Source: Clonostachys chloroleuca
Taxonomy: Eukaryota; Ascomycota; Sordariomycetes; Hypocreales; Bionectriaceae
Assembly (NCBI GenBank): GCA_037952775.1
Contig: JBANAY010000003.1
Span: 19,902,001-19,966,000 of the forward strand
Direction: 5' to 3'
DNA: 64,000 bases
Of this stretch, positions 11,686-22,432 are shown piece by piece (positions within the stretch are counted from its first letter, which is position 1; every line of letters begins with the position of its first letter). Position numbers and translations under genes: made by a program. The notes under the pieces were generated by a model. That model searched no databases, was not told the origin of the DNA, and saw only the letters and a list, made by a program, of their open reading frames with translations.

Positions 11686-12442
11686 TGATTGTCCCTTCAG
11701 CAGAAATCTCTATGGTGATCAGTCACTCAATATCCTCATAGAAAGCGCCAATGAAGGCTGGATTAATTCAATACCATTGACCGGGACTCGCCCACAGCCT
11801 GACTTTTCTGTTGGCTTTCGGCGAGAGTCCTTTACTGAGGACCAGCTTTTGGAACTCTCACCTTGCATATGCTATTTCATTGCTGGAGATGTCTCCTATT
11901 TCATGGCAACGTACTACATATATTTTCCATTTCTTACATGCGAGGTCAAATGTGGTGCTACAGGGCTTGATGTGGCAGACCGGCAGGATGCCCATAGCAT
12001 GACTCTTGCGGTACGAGCTGTTGTCGAGCTCTTTCGAGCCGTAAAGCGGGAGAAGGAGGTGTACCAATAGATCCTTGGCTTCTCTGTCTCTCATGATCAC
12101 CGGTCAGTTCGGATCTATAGGCACTACCCAGTCCTTGATGAGAAGACTGCCAATGCCAAGTATCATCGCCACCTTATTCATGAATTCTGGTTCACAACAT
12201 TGGATGGCAAAGAGAGTTGGCTATCATACCGGTTCGCCAAGAGCATATACAAAGTTTGGATGCCAAAGCAATTCAAGAGAATTTGCCCAGCTATAGACCA
12301 GCTGCCAACAGACTGGGATTTTGATGAGGTTTCATTTGCGGAAACAGTACTCTCACAAAGCTTTCAGAGCCATCACTTATCACAGGCCGCTGAACTAGAT
12401 TCAATATCCGCTAGTTTTGACGTCGAGTCGAGTGATGCTTAA
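11686..12442 (+). pseudogene. DUF7924-type protein fragment, decayed
   Basis: A frame shifted relative to the FunK1 fragment reads SLNILIESANEGWINSIPLT, then TGTRPQPDFSVGFRRE, FPFLTCEVKCGATGLDVADR and SMTLAVRAVVELFRAVKRE. After a TAG at 12068-12070 the same frame continues with ILGFSVSHDHRSVRIYRHYP and SYRFAKSIYKVWMPKQFKRI to a natural stop at 12440. This is the core of fungal DUF7924 proteins, often seen as multicopy genes. No start codon or N-terminal half is left. The internal stop replaces a residue where Gln would fit, which would be a C-to-T change. The join to the FunK1 fragment at about 11,680 looks like a deletion or recombination junction. Confidence 0.8.
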
Positions 12443-13425
12443 CACTTGGGAGTCTTGCCTACTGCAATTCTCAGATGATCGGGAGGACCATGCCGATCTC
12501 TTATCGTACTCAAAATAAGGCCCACCCAAAACGGATCTGCTACATCATCAAAGCGCTGTAGGAGTGAACAAACCACGGGCCGAGGCAGAAATGGACCGAA
12601 ACTGCCTGTCGGCCCTGATGCTACGATGCCACCTGTAAGCTTTGGAATAGTTCGCAGTATAAACCTGCCGATACCGTAGATCGACACTGGTCCGGCTGCT
12701 GTGACTACACCACGCTCGCCCGATCACCCCTGAAGTTTCTTTCTAATATGGTCACCAATTAAGATCAAGATGTTGGTTTCTTGTCTTGTCTCTTGTCTTG
12801 TCAACCGGCAAAGTTTAGCCGGCTAACGAAATTCGCATAGTGAATCTCATGGGCATAATTTGGTTCTGAAGAGTCGCGACGGAACGGCCTCGAAGTGAAG
12901 CCTGCGGCCGGTGCGACACTTCTCAAGTATGTTAATTCTAAGCCAGTAATAATGAACAAAAACTTCTTTATGCGATTTGATAAACTAAATACACATCATC
13001 GTTTCAAATGTGCCGTCCCCTCGAATCTGGTAACATGATTGGTGTCGCCAAAAATTAGACAGTTCTTCAATCTGTGGCCTATCATTCGTAGTTTGCTATG
13101 GGCTCTGGCTTCGATTTGCGAAGAAATCAGAGAACAGATAAGCAAGTGATCCAGGATGTGGTGCTTGCGAGAGCAAAGAGGAGTAGACCTTAGCCGTTTT
13201 TCGAGATAGGGTCATGCACGATCGGTTCTGGTCCCCGAAGGTGAGATGTAACCGATTAGAGCAGCGGTTATCACGAGATCTCGCGTAGATCTTCTCCCTG
13301 GGCTGGAGGATTTGATTACGACATCCTTAAATACTGGCGATGGTGCCAGTGATGGAGAATGATATCGCTGCATCAAATGAAGCGACCAAGCGATTCTAAA
13401 CCGGCCGGCACATTTTCTGTCAGAT
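12443..13425. other. Intergenic, upstream of tannase gene
   Basis: No gene is recognised. A short pentamer run, cttgtcttgtctcttgtctt, lies near 12781. The right part is the promoter region of the tannase-family gene. Confidence 0.6.
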
Positions 13426-15120
13426 ATGAAGCATTTCGGAGATATGTTTTCTTTACTTGCGCCTCTGCTCCTTGTAATGTGCCCGGCTGTCGGGGCGATA
13501 TCCATTGCACAAGATTCCCCTGGCTTGGGAGCAAGATCCTGTTCGCAGGCTGAAGCTCAGGGGAACGCCTCGACATGTTATCCCGAGTACATCAAGATCA
13601 ATCCCATATTTGGGCTGCAGATTATTTCTATTGAAGCCACCGCTATATTCAATGCCACTACTCCCCCAAACTTTCAGAACTCCTTTCCAGCCTCTGCGGA
13701 CATCACTGGAATAAACTACTGCAACGTTACAGTCACCTCGCGGCATCCAAGCTATCAGGAAGCTGGCATTAAGACATCGGTCTATCTGCCGCTGAATAAT
13801 TGGAACGAACGTATGATGGGCATCGGTGGCAGTGGCTTCAGCGCGGGGAATCAGCTGGACCGGGTCCTGACGCCTCTATCCCAAGGCTTTGCCACTGTGT
13901 CCACCTCAGCCGGAGTTTCCAGGTACACAATGCAAGACCAAGATCGCGCTGAAGTTGCCAACTCAGACTTCTGGGCTCTTCGCAGTCCGGGAAACGTGAA
14001 TGTTGAGGCTCTGTCGGACTTTGGATACCGAGCACTGGGAGATGCTGCTGAGATCGGCAAGTCTGTCATCGAAAACTTTTACAAGAAGCCAGCCAAATTC
14101 CGTTACTGGAATGGCTGCTCAACCGGAGGCAGACAGGCACTGATGCTTGCCCAGCGGTATCCGAAGGCGTATCACGGCCTGTTGGGCGGCTGTCCGGCGA
14201 TCAACTGGGCGCGTTTTCTCTCTGCCGACCTCTTCCCTCAGATCATCATGAAGAACATCACCAATGGGGGACGAGTACCCGCTCCGTGTGAGTTCCGTGC
14301 CATCACAGCCGCGGCCCTTGAGGCGTGCGACAGTCTTGATGGAGTGAAGGACGGCTATGTGATGGATCCTTCAAAATGCGAGTTCAAGGCTGCCACCGTC
14401 CTAGGCAAACAAATCTCTTGTCCCGAGTTGCCGGGTGGAAACACTACAGTTTCTGAAGCTGCTGTCAAAGCGGCCGAGGTCGCATGGGCAGGTTATCACA
14501 CAGTAGATGGCGTTTGGCGATACTATGGGGTCAGTCGTACTACCAACATTACAACGGCTGGTACATTGCTAGACACTAAATGCGATAATACCGGAAATTG
14601 CACTTTTTCACCCTTCCCTATTGCGGCGAACTGGGTGAGGAATTTTTTGATGAAAGACCTCCAGGCTGACCCTATGTCTCTCACGCATAGCCAGTTCGAT
14701 CGTCTCTGGCAGCTCTCCGTGCAAGAGTGGTCGTCATTCATGAGCACGGATGACCCCGACCTTGCCGCATTTAGAGACACTGGTGGCAAACTCATGACGT
14801 GGCATGGGCTTGATGATATCCAAATCCAGGCTGGGGGCACCGAGGAGTATTACAAGCGCGTCCTGGCGGTGGACTCGAAGGCTGCCGACTACTTTCGATT
14901 TTTCCAAGTGCCTGGAGTGGGACACTGCTCAGGAGGATTCGGAGCGTATCCTGGAACGTCATTCCAGTCCTTGATGGACTGGGTGGAAAAAGGCATTGCA
15001 CCAGAGACGCTCTATGGAAGAACCAGTGCCGGTGCAGAACGCCCAATTTGTCTCTACCCCATGAAGGTCTCATACGTTGGTGGTAAGACCGACAATATCA
15101 GCTCGTTTCAATGTGTCTAG
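13426..15120 (+). CDS. Secreted tannase/feruloyl esterase family protein
   Basis: The product is 564 residues, intronless. An N-terminal signal sequence (FSLLAPLLLVMCPAVGA) follows the first Met; a second in-frame ATG six codons later would serve equally. The tannase-family triad is present: nucleophile Ser in NGCSTGGRQ (about residue 231), Asp in TWHGLDDIQIQ (about 461), His in VPGVGHCSGG (about 503). The two cysteines next to Ser and His form the CS-D-HC disulfide arrangement known from this family. A calcium-loop-like segment CDSLDGVKDGYVMDPSKCEF matches the lid-domain site. Many N-x-S/T sites fit an extracellular glycoprotein. From the family, it hydrolyses ester bonds of gallate, ferulate or similar phenolic esters; the exact substrate cannot be read from sequence. 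Confidence 0.93.
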   Translation: MKHFGDMFSLLAPLLLVMCPAVGAISIAQDSPGLGARSCSQAEAQGNASTCYPEYIKINPIFGLQIISIEATAIFNATTPPNFQNSFPASADITGINYCNVTVTSRHPSYQEAGIKTSVYLPLNNWNERMMGIGGSGFSAGNQLDRVLTPLSQGFATVSTSAGVSRYTMQDQDRAEVANSDFWALRSPGNVNVEALSDFGYRALGDAAEIGKSVIENFYKKPAKFRYWNGCSTGGRQALMLAQRYPKAYHGLLGGCPAINWARFLSADLFPQIIMKNITNGGRVPAPCEFRAITAAALEACDSLDGVKDGYVMDPSKCEFKAATVLGKQISCPELPGGNTTVSEAAVKAAEVAWAGYHTVDGVWRYYGVSRTTNITTAGTLLDTKCDNTGNCTFSPFPIAANWVRNFLMKDLQADPMSLTHSQFDRLWQLSVQEWSSFMSTDDPDLAAFRDTGGKLMTWHGLDDIQIQAGGTEEYYKRVLAVDSKAADYFRFFQVPGVGHCSGGFGAYPGTSFQSLMDWVEKGIAPETLYGRTSAGAERPICLYPMKVSYVGGKTDNISSFQCV

Positions 15121-15889
15121 TTCTTGGCGGCTCTTAACAAGATGTAGAGAAGATGGGAAAGCCTCATGAGCTATCTAATAGCGGTTTATACTATGGTCCC
15201 TGCCGAAGTCAAGAGGACGTGCTACTTAGGAGTTCTCATTTAGCAGGCATTATTTAGTTGGCAATGATGGACTTGGCCTTTGTGCCATGGCGTACATAAG
15301 AATGTATAAATCGCGAAGAGAAACTGCAGGGCTGAATTTTTTCAATGCTGTTCTTAGCTTTGATGAAGGCTAGATCTTTCACCTGAATACAAAGGACATA
15401 GCTGTCTTAGCTCAGCCCGCACAAGAGATAGCGTTTGCCATCGCAGGGTCGTTGGCACATTCGGTACTCTGAGATGCATACCTACGCAAAGACATGTAAC
15501 CGGAAATTGTTACCCGATTGAAGATAACATAACCATGGTTAGATTGCTACGTTGGGGTATGGTGGTGGCTCGTTGACGGGCTCCATCGGCTTGCGGGGCC
15601 GGGCTTTGTCTGTCAGATCGGCCGGGGGAAGGCATCGTCAAAGATACGCGAAGCAATCCAGGCTCTCGGGGGAAGGGTCCCCCGAGGCTAGTATGACTTA
15701 AACTGCGGCATCGGAGTATTGAGCGAAATTGTCGGTACTCATATGGGAGTAGCTTTGGAGGCTGCCTATAAACACCTTTGGTGAAATCCTTGCTGCTCTT
15801 TCAGAGTACGTCCGTGGGTTAAGGGAACGGAGTTAACGTCGAAAGATTTCGAACGCAACCGATTGCCGTCTCAAACAATCTATTTCGCC
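15121..15889. other. Intergenic between tannase and RidA genes
   Basis: No gene is recognised. The region holds the 3' end of the tannase gene and the promoter of the RidA gene. A GGCCGGGGGAAGG-type GC-rich patch lies near 15620-15685. Confidence 0.55.
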
Positions 15890-16342
15890 ATGTTAGAAAA
15901 CGGCAGTGCTGTTATCCTCGCTGGGGCCTCAGTTGCCCCCTACCCTCAAGGTCGCCTCGTAACCAGCACCGCCAAGACACACACGCTGTTCATCTCTGGA
16001 GTTACATCGAGACGATCTGATGGCTCCCTTGGTGGAGTAAAGACCGCAAGCGATGGCACTGTAACTCTGAACGTCGAAGAACAGACCTCCGCCGCTCTTG
16101 AGAATATCGACGCCATCATCAAACAAGCAACGAAAGGAAAGGGCGGGCTCGACAATGTCATTGATGTCACAGTTTTCCTCACCAACTTGGGCGCGGACTA
16201 CGCCGGGATGAATAAAATTTGGGTCAAGGTCTGGTCTAATCGTGAGGGTGCCCCGGCAAGGACCTGCGTGGGTGTAAAGGAGTTGCCGAGTCCAAATCTC
16301 CTGGTTGAACTTAAGGCAACAGCTCTTATTGGAGACAACTAG
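15890..16342 (+). CDS. RidA/YjgF/UK114 family imine deaminase
   Basis: The start is the ATG at 15890 (MLENGSAV); the upstream in-frame extension has no ATG. The product is 150 residues, the usual size of a single RidA domain. Family hallmarks are LFISGVTSRRSDGSLGG, EEQTSAALENIDAIIKQA, VIDVTVFLTN and the C-terminal PARTCVGVKELPSPNLLVEL. The Arg in PART corresponds to the conserved substrate-carboxylate-binding arginine of RidA. These proteins hydrolyse reactive enamine/imine intermediates, and some act as 2-aminomuconate deaminases in aromatic catabolism. The neighbouring phenolic-ester hydrolase makes an aromatic link conceivable, but that is inference. No intron is seen. Confidence 0.88.
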   Translation: MLENGSAVILAGASVAPYPQGRLVTSTAKTHTLFISGVTSRRSDGSLGGVKTASDGTVTLNVEEQTSAALENIDAIIKQATKGKGGLDNVIDVTVFLTNLGADYAGMNKIWVKVWSNREGAPARTCVGVKELPSPNLLVELKATALIGDN

Positions 16343-16696
16343 GGCCTATCAGAATACTCTTGTTCCTAGTTGTTTGGGGAGGCATTTATTTTGGAGTAGA
16401 TTAGAATTAAATTAAATAGACCAGTTAGAGAGATTAATTTTCTCCTAACCATTGGGACCCGCCTTGCACAGCAAACAGTTCCTCGCGTTCCATTCCAAGG
16501 CAGACTGTTGCCTCACAGTAAGTCGTCGCCTCATGATCCTTCTACACGTCTTTAAGATAATAAAATGACAGTCCTTTCAACGCGATCCAGCGATCCAACT
16601 TTGGACCATGGATGTCTCTCAGACAACTTGCCAACTCCACCGACAAGCCCCCCAAAACGAAGGGTGGTCTGGCTCTGCTACTCCCATCGGCCGTGG
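16343..16696. other. Convergent intergenic stretch
   Basis: This is the space between the 3' ends of the RidA gene and the APH-fold gene. Nothing recognisable is encoded. The AT-rich run at 16380-16445 is a likely 3'-end region. Confidence 0.6.
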
Positions 16697-17551
16697 TCAG
16701 TCGGAGGGCTGAAGCAGTCGCTCCACTCGCTCATTGACGGCAGGGTATTTACGCAGCGAGTAAAAGTCGCGAAAAAACTCCCGCTCCTCGTGGAAGGCAG
16801 GCATGTACTGGTGTAGAATCGCCTTCCACTCCCGGTCGTCCTCCTCGCCACTGATCCCAGCCGACACAAACTCCCACCATCTTGGGAAGTACCCGGAGGA
16901 CTCCCAGTCCAGTATGCCAGTCAACTGCCCGTTCTCTACCATGATATTGACGTGCGTCAGGTCCCCGTGGGTGAAAGTGTAAGGCCTGGAGGTTAGCATG
17001 CGTTCGCGCAGTCGCTTGGTGGCGTGCTCGGGCACATGCTGAAGCGCCTTGGCAAATTCTTCCCAGAGTTCTTCGTCGCTCGAGAAAGGGCCGTGCGGGA
17101 TACCGTATCCGACTGGAAAGAGAAACGTCGCAAATACCGGCTTGCCATCCACGGTCTGGATGTGGGGGCAGTGTAGCGACCGCAGCTGGTCTAGGTATGC
17201 AGCCGTCTGCTTGGCAACGCGATGCTTGTCGTCGGTGGACATGTCGGCCCAGGCCTCATTCAAAGGCTTTCCGGGAATTCGCTTCGACACGAAAAAACTG
17301 CGATCGCCCTCGTCCCAAGAGGTGATGATGGGTGCGACGGGAATGGTAGTGTGGGCCTGTAGAAACGTTATATTGACCGCTTCCGAGTTTGGCGGGCGAG
17401 CAGGTCTGTCCTTGATGACGAGCTTCGAGCCCACTGACCAGACACCCCGATCGCTAACTCCGTAGAAAAGTTTGATCTGACTATAGTAGCGGCAGCCGTC
17501 TTGGCGTTCAGGCGACCAGCTGCAAGCAGAGCAGACATTTTCGGAGGCCAT
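16697..17551 (-). CDS. APH-fold phosphotransferase (aminoglycoside phosphotransferase/choline kinase-like)
   Basis: The product is 284 residues from ATG 17551 (MASENVCSACSWS), a single exon. The catalytic loop is FTHGDLTHVNIMVENGQL (HGD with catalytic Asp, and Asn four residues later), followed by the metal-binding segment TGILDWESSGYFPRWWEF. An ATP-side lysine is likely in SKLVIKDRPARPPN. The inter-lobe region has RIPGKPLNEAWADMS, the common G-x-L pattern of fungal APH proteins. These fungal enzymes phosphorylate small hydroxylated molecules; true antibiotic substrates are unusual. The gene converges with RidA and lies tail to head with the P450. A four-cysteine/tryptophan N-terminus (CSACSW) is seen but not explained. 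Confidence 0.9.
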   Translation of the reverse strand: MASENVCSACSWSPERQDGCRYYSQIKLFYGVSDRGVWSVGSKLVIKDRPARPPNSEAVNITFLQAHTTIPVAPIITSWDEGDRSFFVSKRIPGKPLNEAWADMSTDDKHRVAKQTAAYLDQLRSLHCPHIQTVDGKPVFATFLFPVGYGIPHGPFSSDEELWEEFAKALQHVPEHATKRLRERMLTSRPYTFTHGDLTHVNIMVENGQLTGILDWESSGYFPRWWEFVSAGISGEEDDREWKAILHQYMPAFHEEREFFRDFYSLRKYPAVNERVERLLQPSD

Positions 17552-18075
17552 GGTGAACGTGCAATGCCAAGTGCCGGAGATTCGTGAAGGAAGCGTACAA
17601 AACCAGCAAATGGAAAATGTACAAGTTACAAGTCACGCGTATTGAAACCCTCTAGAGGCAGGTTGTAAGGCGTTCTTACCCCTCGTTTATGTGCGATACC
17701 AACCAACAACCTGCACCAGCCCTCCCTGAGTCATGCCACGAAAACCAACAACAGCACGTAGCAGGCCACCGACTACAAGAGGCACAGCATATGTTATTGG
17801 AATTCGTGCGATTGTTCAATTGTAGAATATTCTAGTAGATACTATCCAAAAACAGAAGAGAGAAAGCATCCCCATACACGAGCTTTCCAAGCTTTATTGA
17901 CACAATCATAAGCGCGCATAACTGGGTATGATAAATCTACCCTTTTTCAATAATTTTTTCAAACTTTACTATATACAATGCATTGAGACAAAGACGAAAA
18001 AGCGAATCGGTTGATGGAGATTGACATCTTCCAAAGTTTCAGGCCTGACCAAAACCAAGAGAAGACCGAGTTATC
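17552..18075. other. Intergenic between APH-fold and P450 genes
   Basis: No gene is recognised. The left part is the promoter of the APH-fold gene and the AT-rich right part is the 3' flank of the P450 gene. Confidence 0.6.
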
Positions 18076-19627
18076 CTAGGAGGGCACAGGTCCATTTTCT
18101 CTCTTTACTACCTTCACCCAAACTGGCGGAGGGTATTTGACTGCGCTGACCCTAATGCCTTTACTTATATCCTGGTTCGCGTCAACTAGTTCCAACTAAT
18201 AGACGAGCCTTGTCAGCGTGGTTCTGGCGAGCGTGGGAAATTGAGTTAGTACTAACGTTGAAGTTCATCATGATCAAGGGAAGAGTCTTCTTCATCTCTA
18301 GCCACGCAATATGGACACCCGTGCAGACGCGTTTGCCCGAACTAAAGGCCAGGAAAGCCCGGTCCATGCGGCGTTTCTGCTCCTCATCTGCTTCAATCCA
18401 TCGCTCAGGTCGAAAGTCTTCCGAATCAAGACCATAGACTTCGGTGTCCCGGTGGATGGCATCGATCTGACACGCGAACACTGTCCCCGGTGGAATGAAT
18501 GTTCCGGCAAGGGTCACACCGCCCTCTGGGACAATGCGATCTAGACCCCAAGAAGCTATTGGAAATATTCGCATGGATTCTTTCAGAACAGCCTCAAGAT
18601 ATGGCAGCTTGTAGACCTCTCCCCACTTTGGCGGATTAGACAGAGTACCATCCTGTAACCCGGCATCTATCTCTGCTTGAAGCTTCTCTCGACAATGTGG
18701 GTGTTTGGCGAGGAAGAAGAGCGTGTAAGTAAGAGTTCCGGCGGTAGTATCGGCACCCGCGCCAATTGTCGACAGGATAATGCCCAAGATTTCATCATGA
18801 TTCAAGGCATCTGGGTGCTTGGCTCTGCCTTCAAGGAACTTTTGGCAAAGATCAGCGAGATCCGGCGGGTTCAGAGCAGTCTTGCGAGTGTGAAATTTGG
18901 CTGCACCGACTCGTGCGAGTGGACTGTCAGTTTTGCCTTTGAGCATGGATGCCAGTGGCCCTTTGTTAAGGACATAATCCATTGTAGGCATTGCCCCCCA
19001 GCGGCCCCAGTGATCAAATCGATCGATGACTGCGCCGAGAATGCCGTCGACATCGCCACCTTTTTGCATGAACCCGGGGGTCTCGCTGAACCCGATGCGC
19101 ATGAGCACATCCATAGCAAAGAACTGTAGCCACAAACCGATATCAGCAGACTCAAGCTTCCCAACGACACGGACAAATTCCGCAGCCGAGTGGTCGATGT
19201 AAGATTCGTAGTCGAGTAGAGAGGTGGTTGCGAAGGCGCGGCCAACGGTCCTGCGTACAGCGGTATGCTGGGCTTCGTCCATCGCAATGATGCTGGGCAG
19301 CACGCGGCCCTGGCTGACTGTGGTAGCACCATAATAGGAGGGACCTTTCCGCCATACTGGATTCATGCTGTACACGACGGAGACGGCGTTTGGGTCGCTG
19401 ACCGTGACGTGGTTTGGCCCTATGCGGAGAAGTTTTCCATATTGTCTGTGAAGCTGGACGAGTCGCCCTGCCCATCCTTGGGAGTTCTGGGCCCTAAAGC
19501 GCCAGAGGTCTGTATGAGCGGCAAGCCAAGGACCTGGTATACCAGCTAGTCGAATGTATGAACGGATGAGCTTCACAAGTCCGAGAGCCGTACCGATGGC
19601 TAGCACGAGAAGCACAACTAGCTGCAT
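18076..19627 (-). CDS. Cytochrome P450 monooxygenase
   Basis: The model is complement(join(18076..18195,18257..19627)), 497 residues. The 61-base intron at 18196-18256 (GTTAGT...TTAG) restores a normal P450 C-terminus (NFNLELVDANQDISKG) instead of an early stop. An N-terminal membrane anchor (LVVLLVLAIGTALGLVKLI) is followed by the Pro-rich hinge AGIPGPWLA. The I-helix motif GAGADTTAG, the K-helix KESMR (E-x-x-R), the PERW segment and the heme loop FSSGKRVCTG with the axial cysteine (about residue 436) are all intact. The overall pattern is like microsomal fungal P450s of the pisatin demethylase or benzoate-hydroxylase type. It acts in the ER with a P450 reductase. It is divergent from the Zn2Cys6 regulator across a 486-base promoter that carries two dyads. 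Confidence 0.95.
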
Positions 19628-19689
19628 AATTGAACCCCTCTGCAGTATGAGTTTCGGTTAGATAAAAGTTGATGCTGACTGCTTAGGTA

Positions 19690-19725
19690 GAACATGAACG
19701 TACCTCACAAGATACGTTCATGTTC
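19690..19725. repeat. Perfect 13-base inverted repeat, 10-base loop
   Basis: The arms GAACATGAACGTA (19690-19702) and TACGTTCATGTTC (19713-19725) are exact reverse complements around cctcacaaga. The repeat sits 63-98 bases upstream of the P450 start codon, so it may be an operator or lie in the 5' leader of the P450 mRNA as a hairpin. Confidence 0.85.
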
Positions 19726-19926
19726 TTTCATAGTTTGGTTATGCCACCACAAGTGGCGGCTCATCACCCACATGCTGACCGTCCTGGCATGATATCGGTC
19801 GATCCGCCCGGAGCCAACTCTCGAAGATAGCTCGAGTTTGGCTATCCGATCTAGCGCATCCACAGTCCCGGTCTCCATGACACGAAGAGTTCTGGGGTAA
19901 ACCTGCAAAGAGTATAGCATGAAGCT

Positions 19927-19954
19927 TGATCGGACCCCACTCCCCGATCATTCA
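19927..19954. promoter_or_regulatory. CGG-N10-CCG dyad with a 12-base motif shared with the oxoprolinase promoter
   Basis: TGATCGG (19927-19933) and CCGATCA (19944-19950) form a 7-base inverted repeat with a 10-base spacer. The right arm is part of CCCGATCATTCA (19943-19954), which recurs exactly at 25318-25329. This is a candidate operator for the adjacent Zn2Cys6 protein. Confidence 0.6.
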
Positions 19955-20113
19955 AACAGCTTATCAACAGTATTCTAGACTAAACCGTCACCCTGGCACG
20001 TGATAGGAAGATAGCCTCTTCTATTAGCTAGTGGCCGGGGTCCACTCACCGATTGAACGCTTGCTCTCGTTTCTTGATTATGCCCCAATCCTTGCTGGCC
20101 CTATGGAAGCATT

Positions 20114-22432
20114 ATGGGCGAAGAGAGAAACCACGCGGGCGAGTATGGTCCTCATCCTACCGGTGCCCCAGGATATTCTCTCGATCCCCGCAATGTCCTG
20201 AGAAGATCTGTAATTGCGTGCAATCGTTGTCGCAGCAGGAAGACGAAATGCGCTGGTCGCCATCCCTACCCATGCGTGGCGTGCCAGGCCTCTGGTAGCC
20301 AATGCGTCTACTCAGAATCTGAGAAGAGAGTGACAGTTCCTGAAAGGTATTTCCTACTTTAGTTATGCCACAGATGGGGACTGTTGTCGGTATACATGGA
20401 CACACCACTGACGGTTTAGCTATATTCTCGATCTTCAAGCGCAGGTTCGACGCCGGAGGAGCGGACACCGCGTTCAGGATGATGCTCCAGGACCATCAGA
20501 TACCTCCCTAGCAGATGTCCAATGGGGGAACACAAGAGCAGAGAACTGGGTGGTTGGCCAGTCAGGACAATATCGTAAGTGTTCAATAACAATGCATCTG
20601 ACAAGGATCACCAAAGCTTACTGATACCTACACAGATTACATGGGAAATTCATCTTCAGCATACATCGCAAATAGACTTAATCCTACAACAGAAACTGTC
20701 GCATGGCACCTATACCCTCATTATGAAGATACGAGCTGGCTCAGAAGACCACTTGATGTTGGCGCTGATGAGATGCCACCACTTCCGCCGTACGAACTCG
20801 CGAAGAGGTTGTATCGCGCTCAGCATGGGTACATCGGTACCATCTTCTCCTTTCTGCGAGAGGAGGACTTCTTTCAGCGCTTGAGCCGCGTCTATGCAAG
20901 ACCAAGGCCAAACCCAGCGGATAAGGAGGAATGCCTCGTATACTGCCAGATATTGCTCGTGTTGGCATTCGGGCAGATGTATTCGATCAACCAATGGGTC
21001 GGGGATGACGGCCCTCCTGGGTTCGCGTTTTTCAAACATGCACTGAAATTCCTGCCAAACATGCATGAGGATGGTTCCATTTTGTTTGTTGAAGTCCTCA
21101 GCTACGTCGCCTATTACATGCAAACGCTGAACAGGAGAGACGCTGCGTATCTGTACATTGGAATTGCGCTACGCATGTCGTTATCCTTGGGCCTACATCA
21201 GGAAGTCTCCGATCAGGAGATTGATCTTCCTGCTAGGGAGCACCGAAGGCGGGTTTGGTGGTCCGTGTACAGCATAGAGAGAATCCTCTCCGTGACCTCT
21301 GGCCACCCGGTCTCTATTCAAGATGAAGATGTAGACTTGCAACCCCCAAGCCCAATTTGTGGTGAAAGCCCTCGGATTTCTTGCGTCCTGAATAGCTACA
21401 GCCAGCTGTCGAGGATTCAGGGCATAATAGGCGAGCAGATATATCGGAAGAAGCGGAGCTCAGGGACCAGCTTGGCAGCATCTGTCCTCGATATTATGAA
21501 GAGCCTCTCAGACTGGTATAGAAAACTACCGGAGGACGTTCGACTCGACATATCTGATACAAACGCCACTCTCAGCAGAGAGTCGGTTTCACTATCTCTT
21601 CACTATTACCACTGCATCAATATGACTGCGCGGCCGCTATTGCTCTACGCGGTCCAGAAACAAATGGCAGTCAACGCACAGAGACACGCAGGGGCACGAT
21701 GGGAAGATGGGCTGTCACCAGAAATAGTGGGCGTGATTGACAGTGCAATATCTGCGGCCCGCTCGAGTGCTATGATATTTCACACAGCTGCTAAATTTAA
21801 CCTCGTAGGTGAGTATGGCATCATCATATCACGTCACCTGGGGGTGGAGTGCACTTGTAGGTGCTCATGAGTAAATAAACTAATCCATCTTCCCAGCGAC
21901 CTACGGCTTTATTGACGGGGAGCAAGCATTTTCTGCGGCCCTTCTTTTAGTGATGGTAAACATCGCGTTTCCCTACAACGAGCCAGATGCTAAATCAATG
22001 GAGACGGCGCTCCTGGTCCTCCAGGGCATGGCAGAGAGGGGCAACAAGTATATTAAAGCCTGCCATTCACTCCTCTCCAAGATAAACACGATAGGGAAGC
22101 CCAATAACCCCCCAGTTGGCAATATTGGGAACTCACAAGCAGGAAGCGATACCACCCAGGACGAAGTAGTAGACTGTCGCCCCCAAAACGCCACTCTGGA
22201 AGCGCCAAACGGAGATGAAAGGCTCTCGCAGGCAGTGACAATCACAGAAAATTGGTCTGGAAGGACCCAGGCGCACATGGAGCAGGAAGACGAACCCCTT
22301 ATGATGGACTCGAGCGAGGATCCGAGGTTATGGGCCGGAGTTTTGGACTCCATCGCGATTGACATGGATAGACACTGGGTCGAGGCTGCGCTCTTAGGTG
22401 AAAACGGCGTGATAGAAGATCAAAGACACTAA
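20114..22432 (+). CDS. Zn2Cys6 transcription factor with fungal-specific regulatory domain
   Basis: The model is join(20114..20346,20420..20574,20636..21808,21897..22432), 698 residues. The introns of 73, 61 and 88 bases have GTATTT/TTTAG, GTAAGT/ACAG and GTGAGT/CCCAG ends, and every junction keeps phase. The DNA-binding cluster has C36, C39, C46, C54, C57 and C64 (ACNRCRSRKTKCAG...CVACQASGSQC), followed by a short coiled coil formed across the first junction (VPESYILDLQAQVRRRR). The Fungal_trans domain is recognisable from YIGTIFSFLREEDFFQRLSR through IALRMSLSLGLHQE and REHRRRVWWSVYSIERILS. The C-terminus is acidic (EQEDEPLMMDSSEDP). Nuclear regulator, probably local, given its position between P450 and transporter/oxoprolinase. 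An overlapping upstream ATG at 20103 is out of frame and could temper translation. Confidence 0.93.

Larger units (their letters stand above)
19628..20113. promoter_or_regulatory. Divergent promoter between P450 and Zn2Cys6 regulator
   Basis: This is the shared upstream region of two divergent genes. It contains a perfect 13-base inverted repeat (19690-19725) and a TGATCGG-N10-CCGATCA dyad (19927-19950). A further CGG-N5-CCG element lies near 19798. Such CGG/CCG dyads are the typical target form of Zn2Cys6 dimers; binding is inferred. Confidence 0.6.

Noticed and set aside
12776..12802. cttgt-type pentamer run as a regulatory element
   Set aside because: It is a short simple-sequence run with no dyad or link to a start site.
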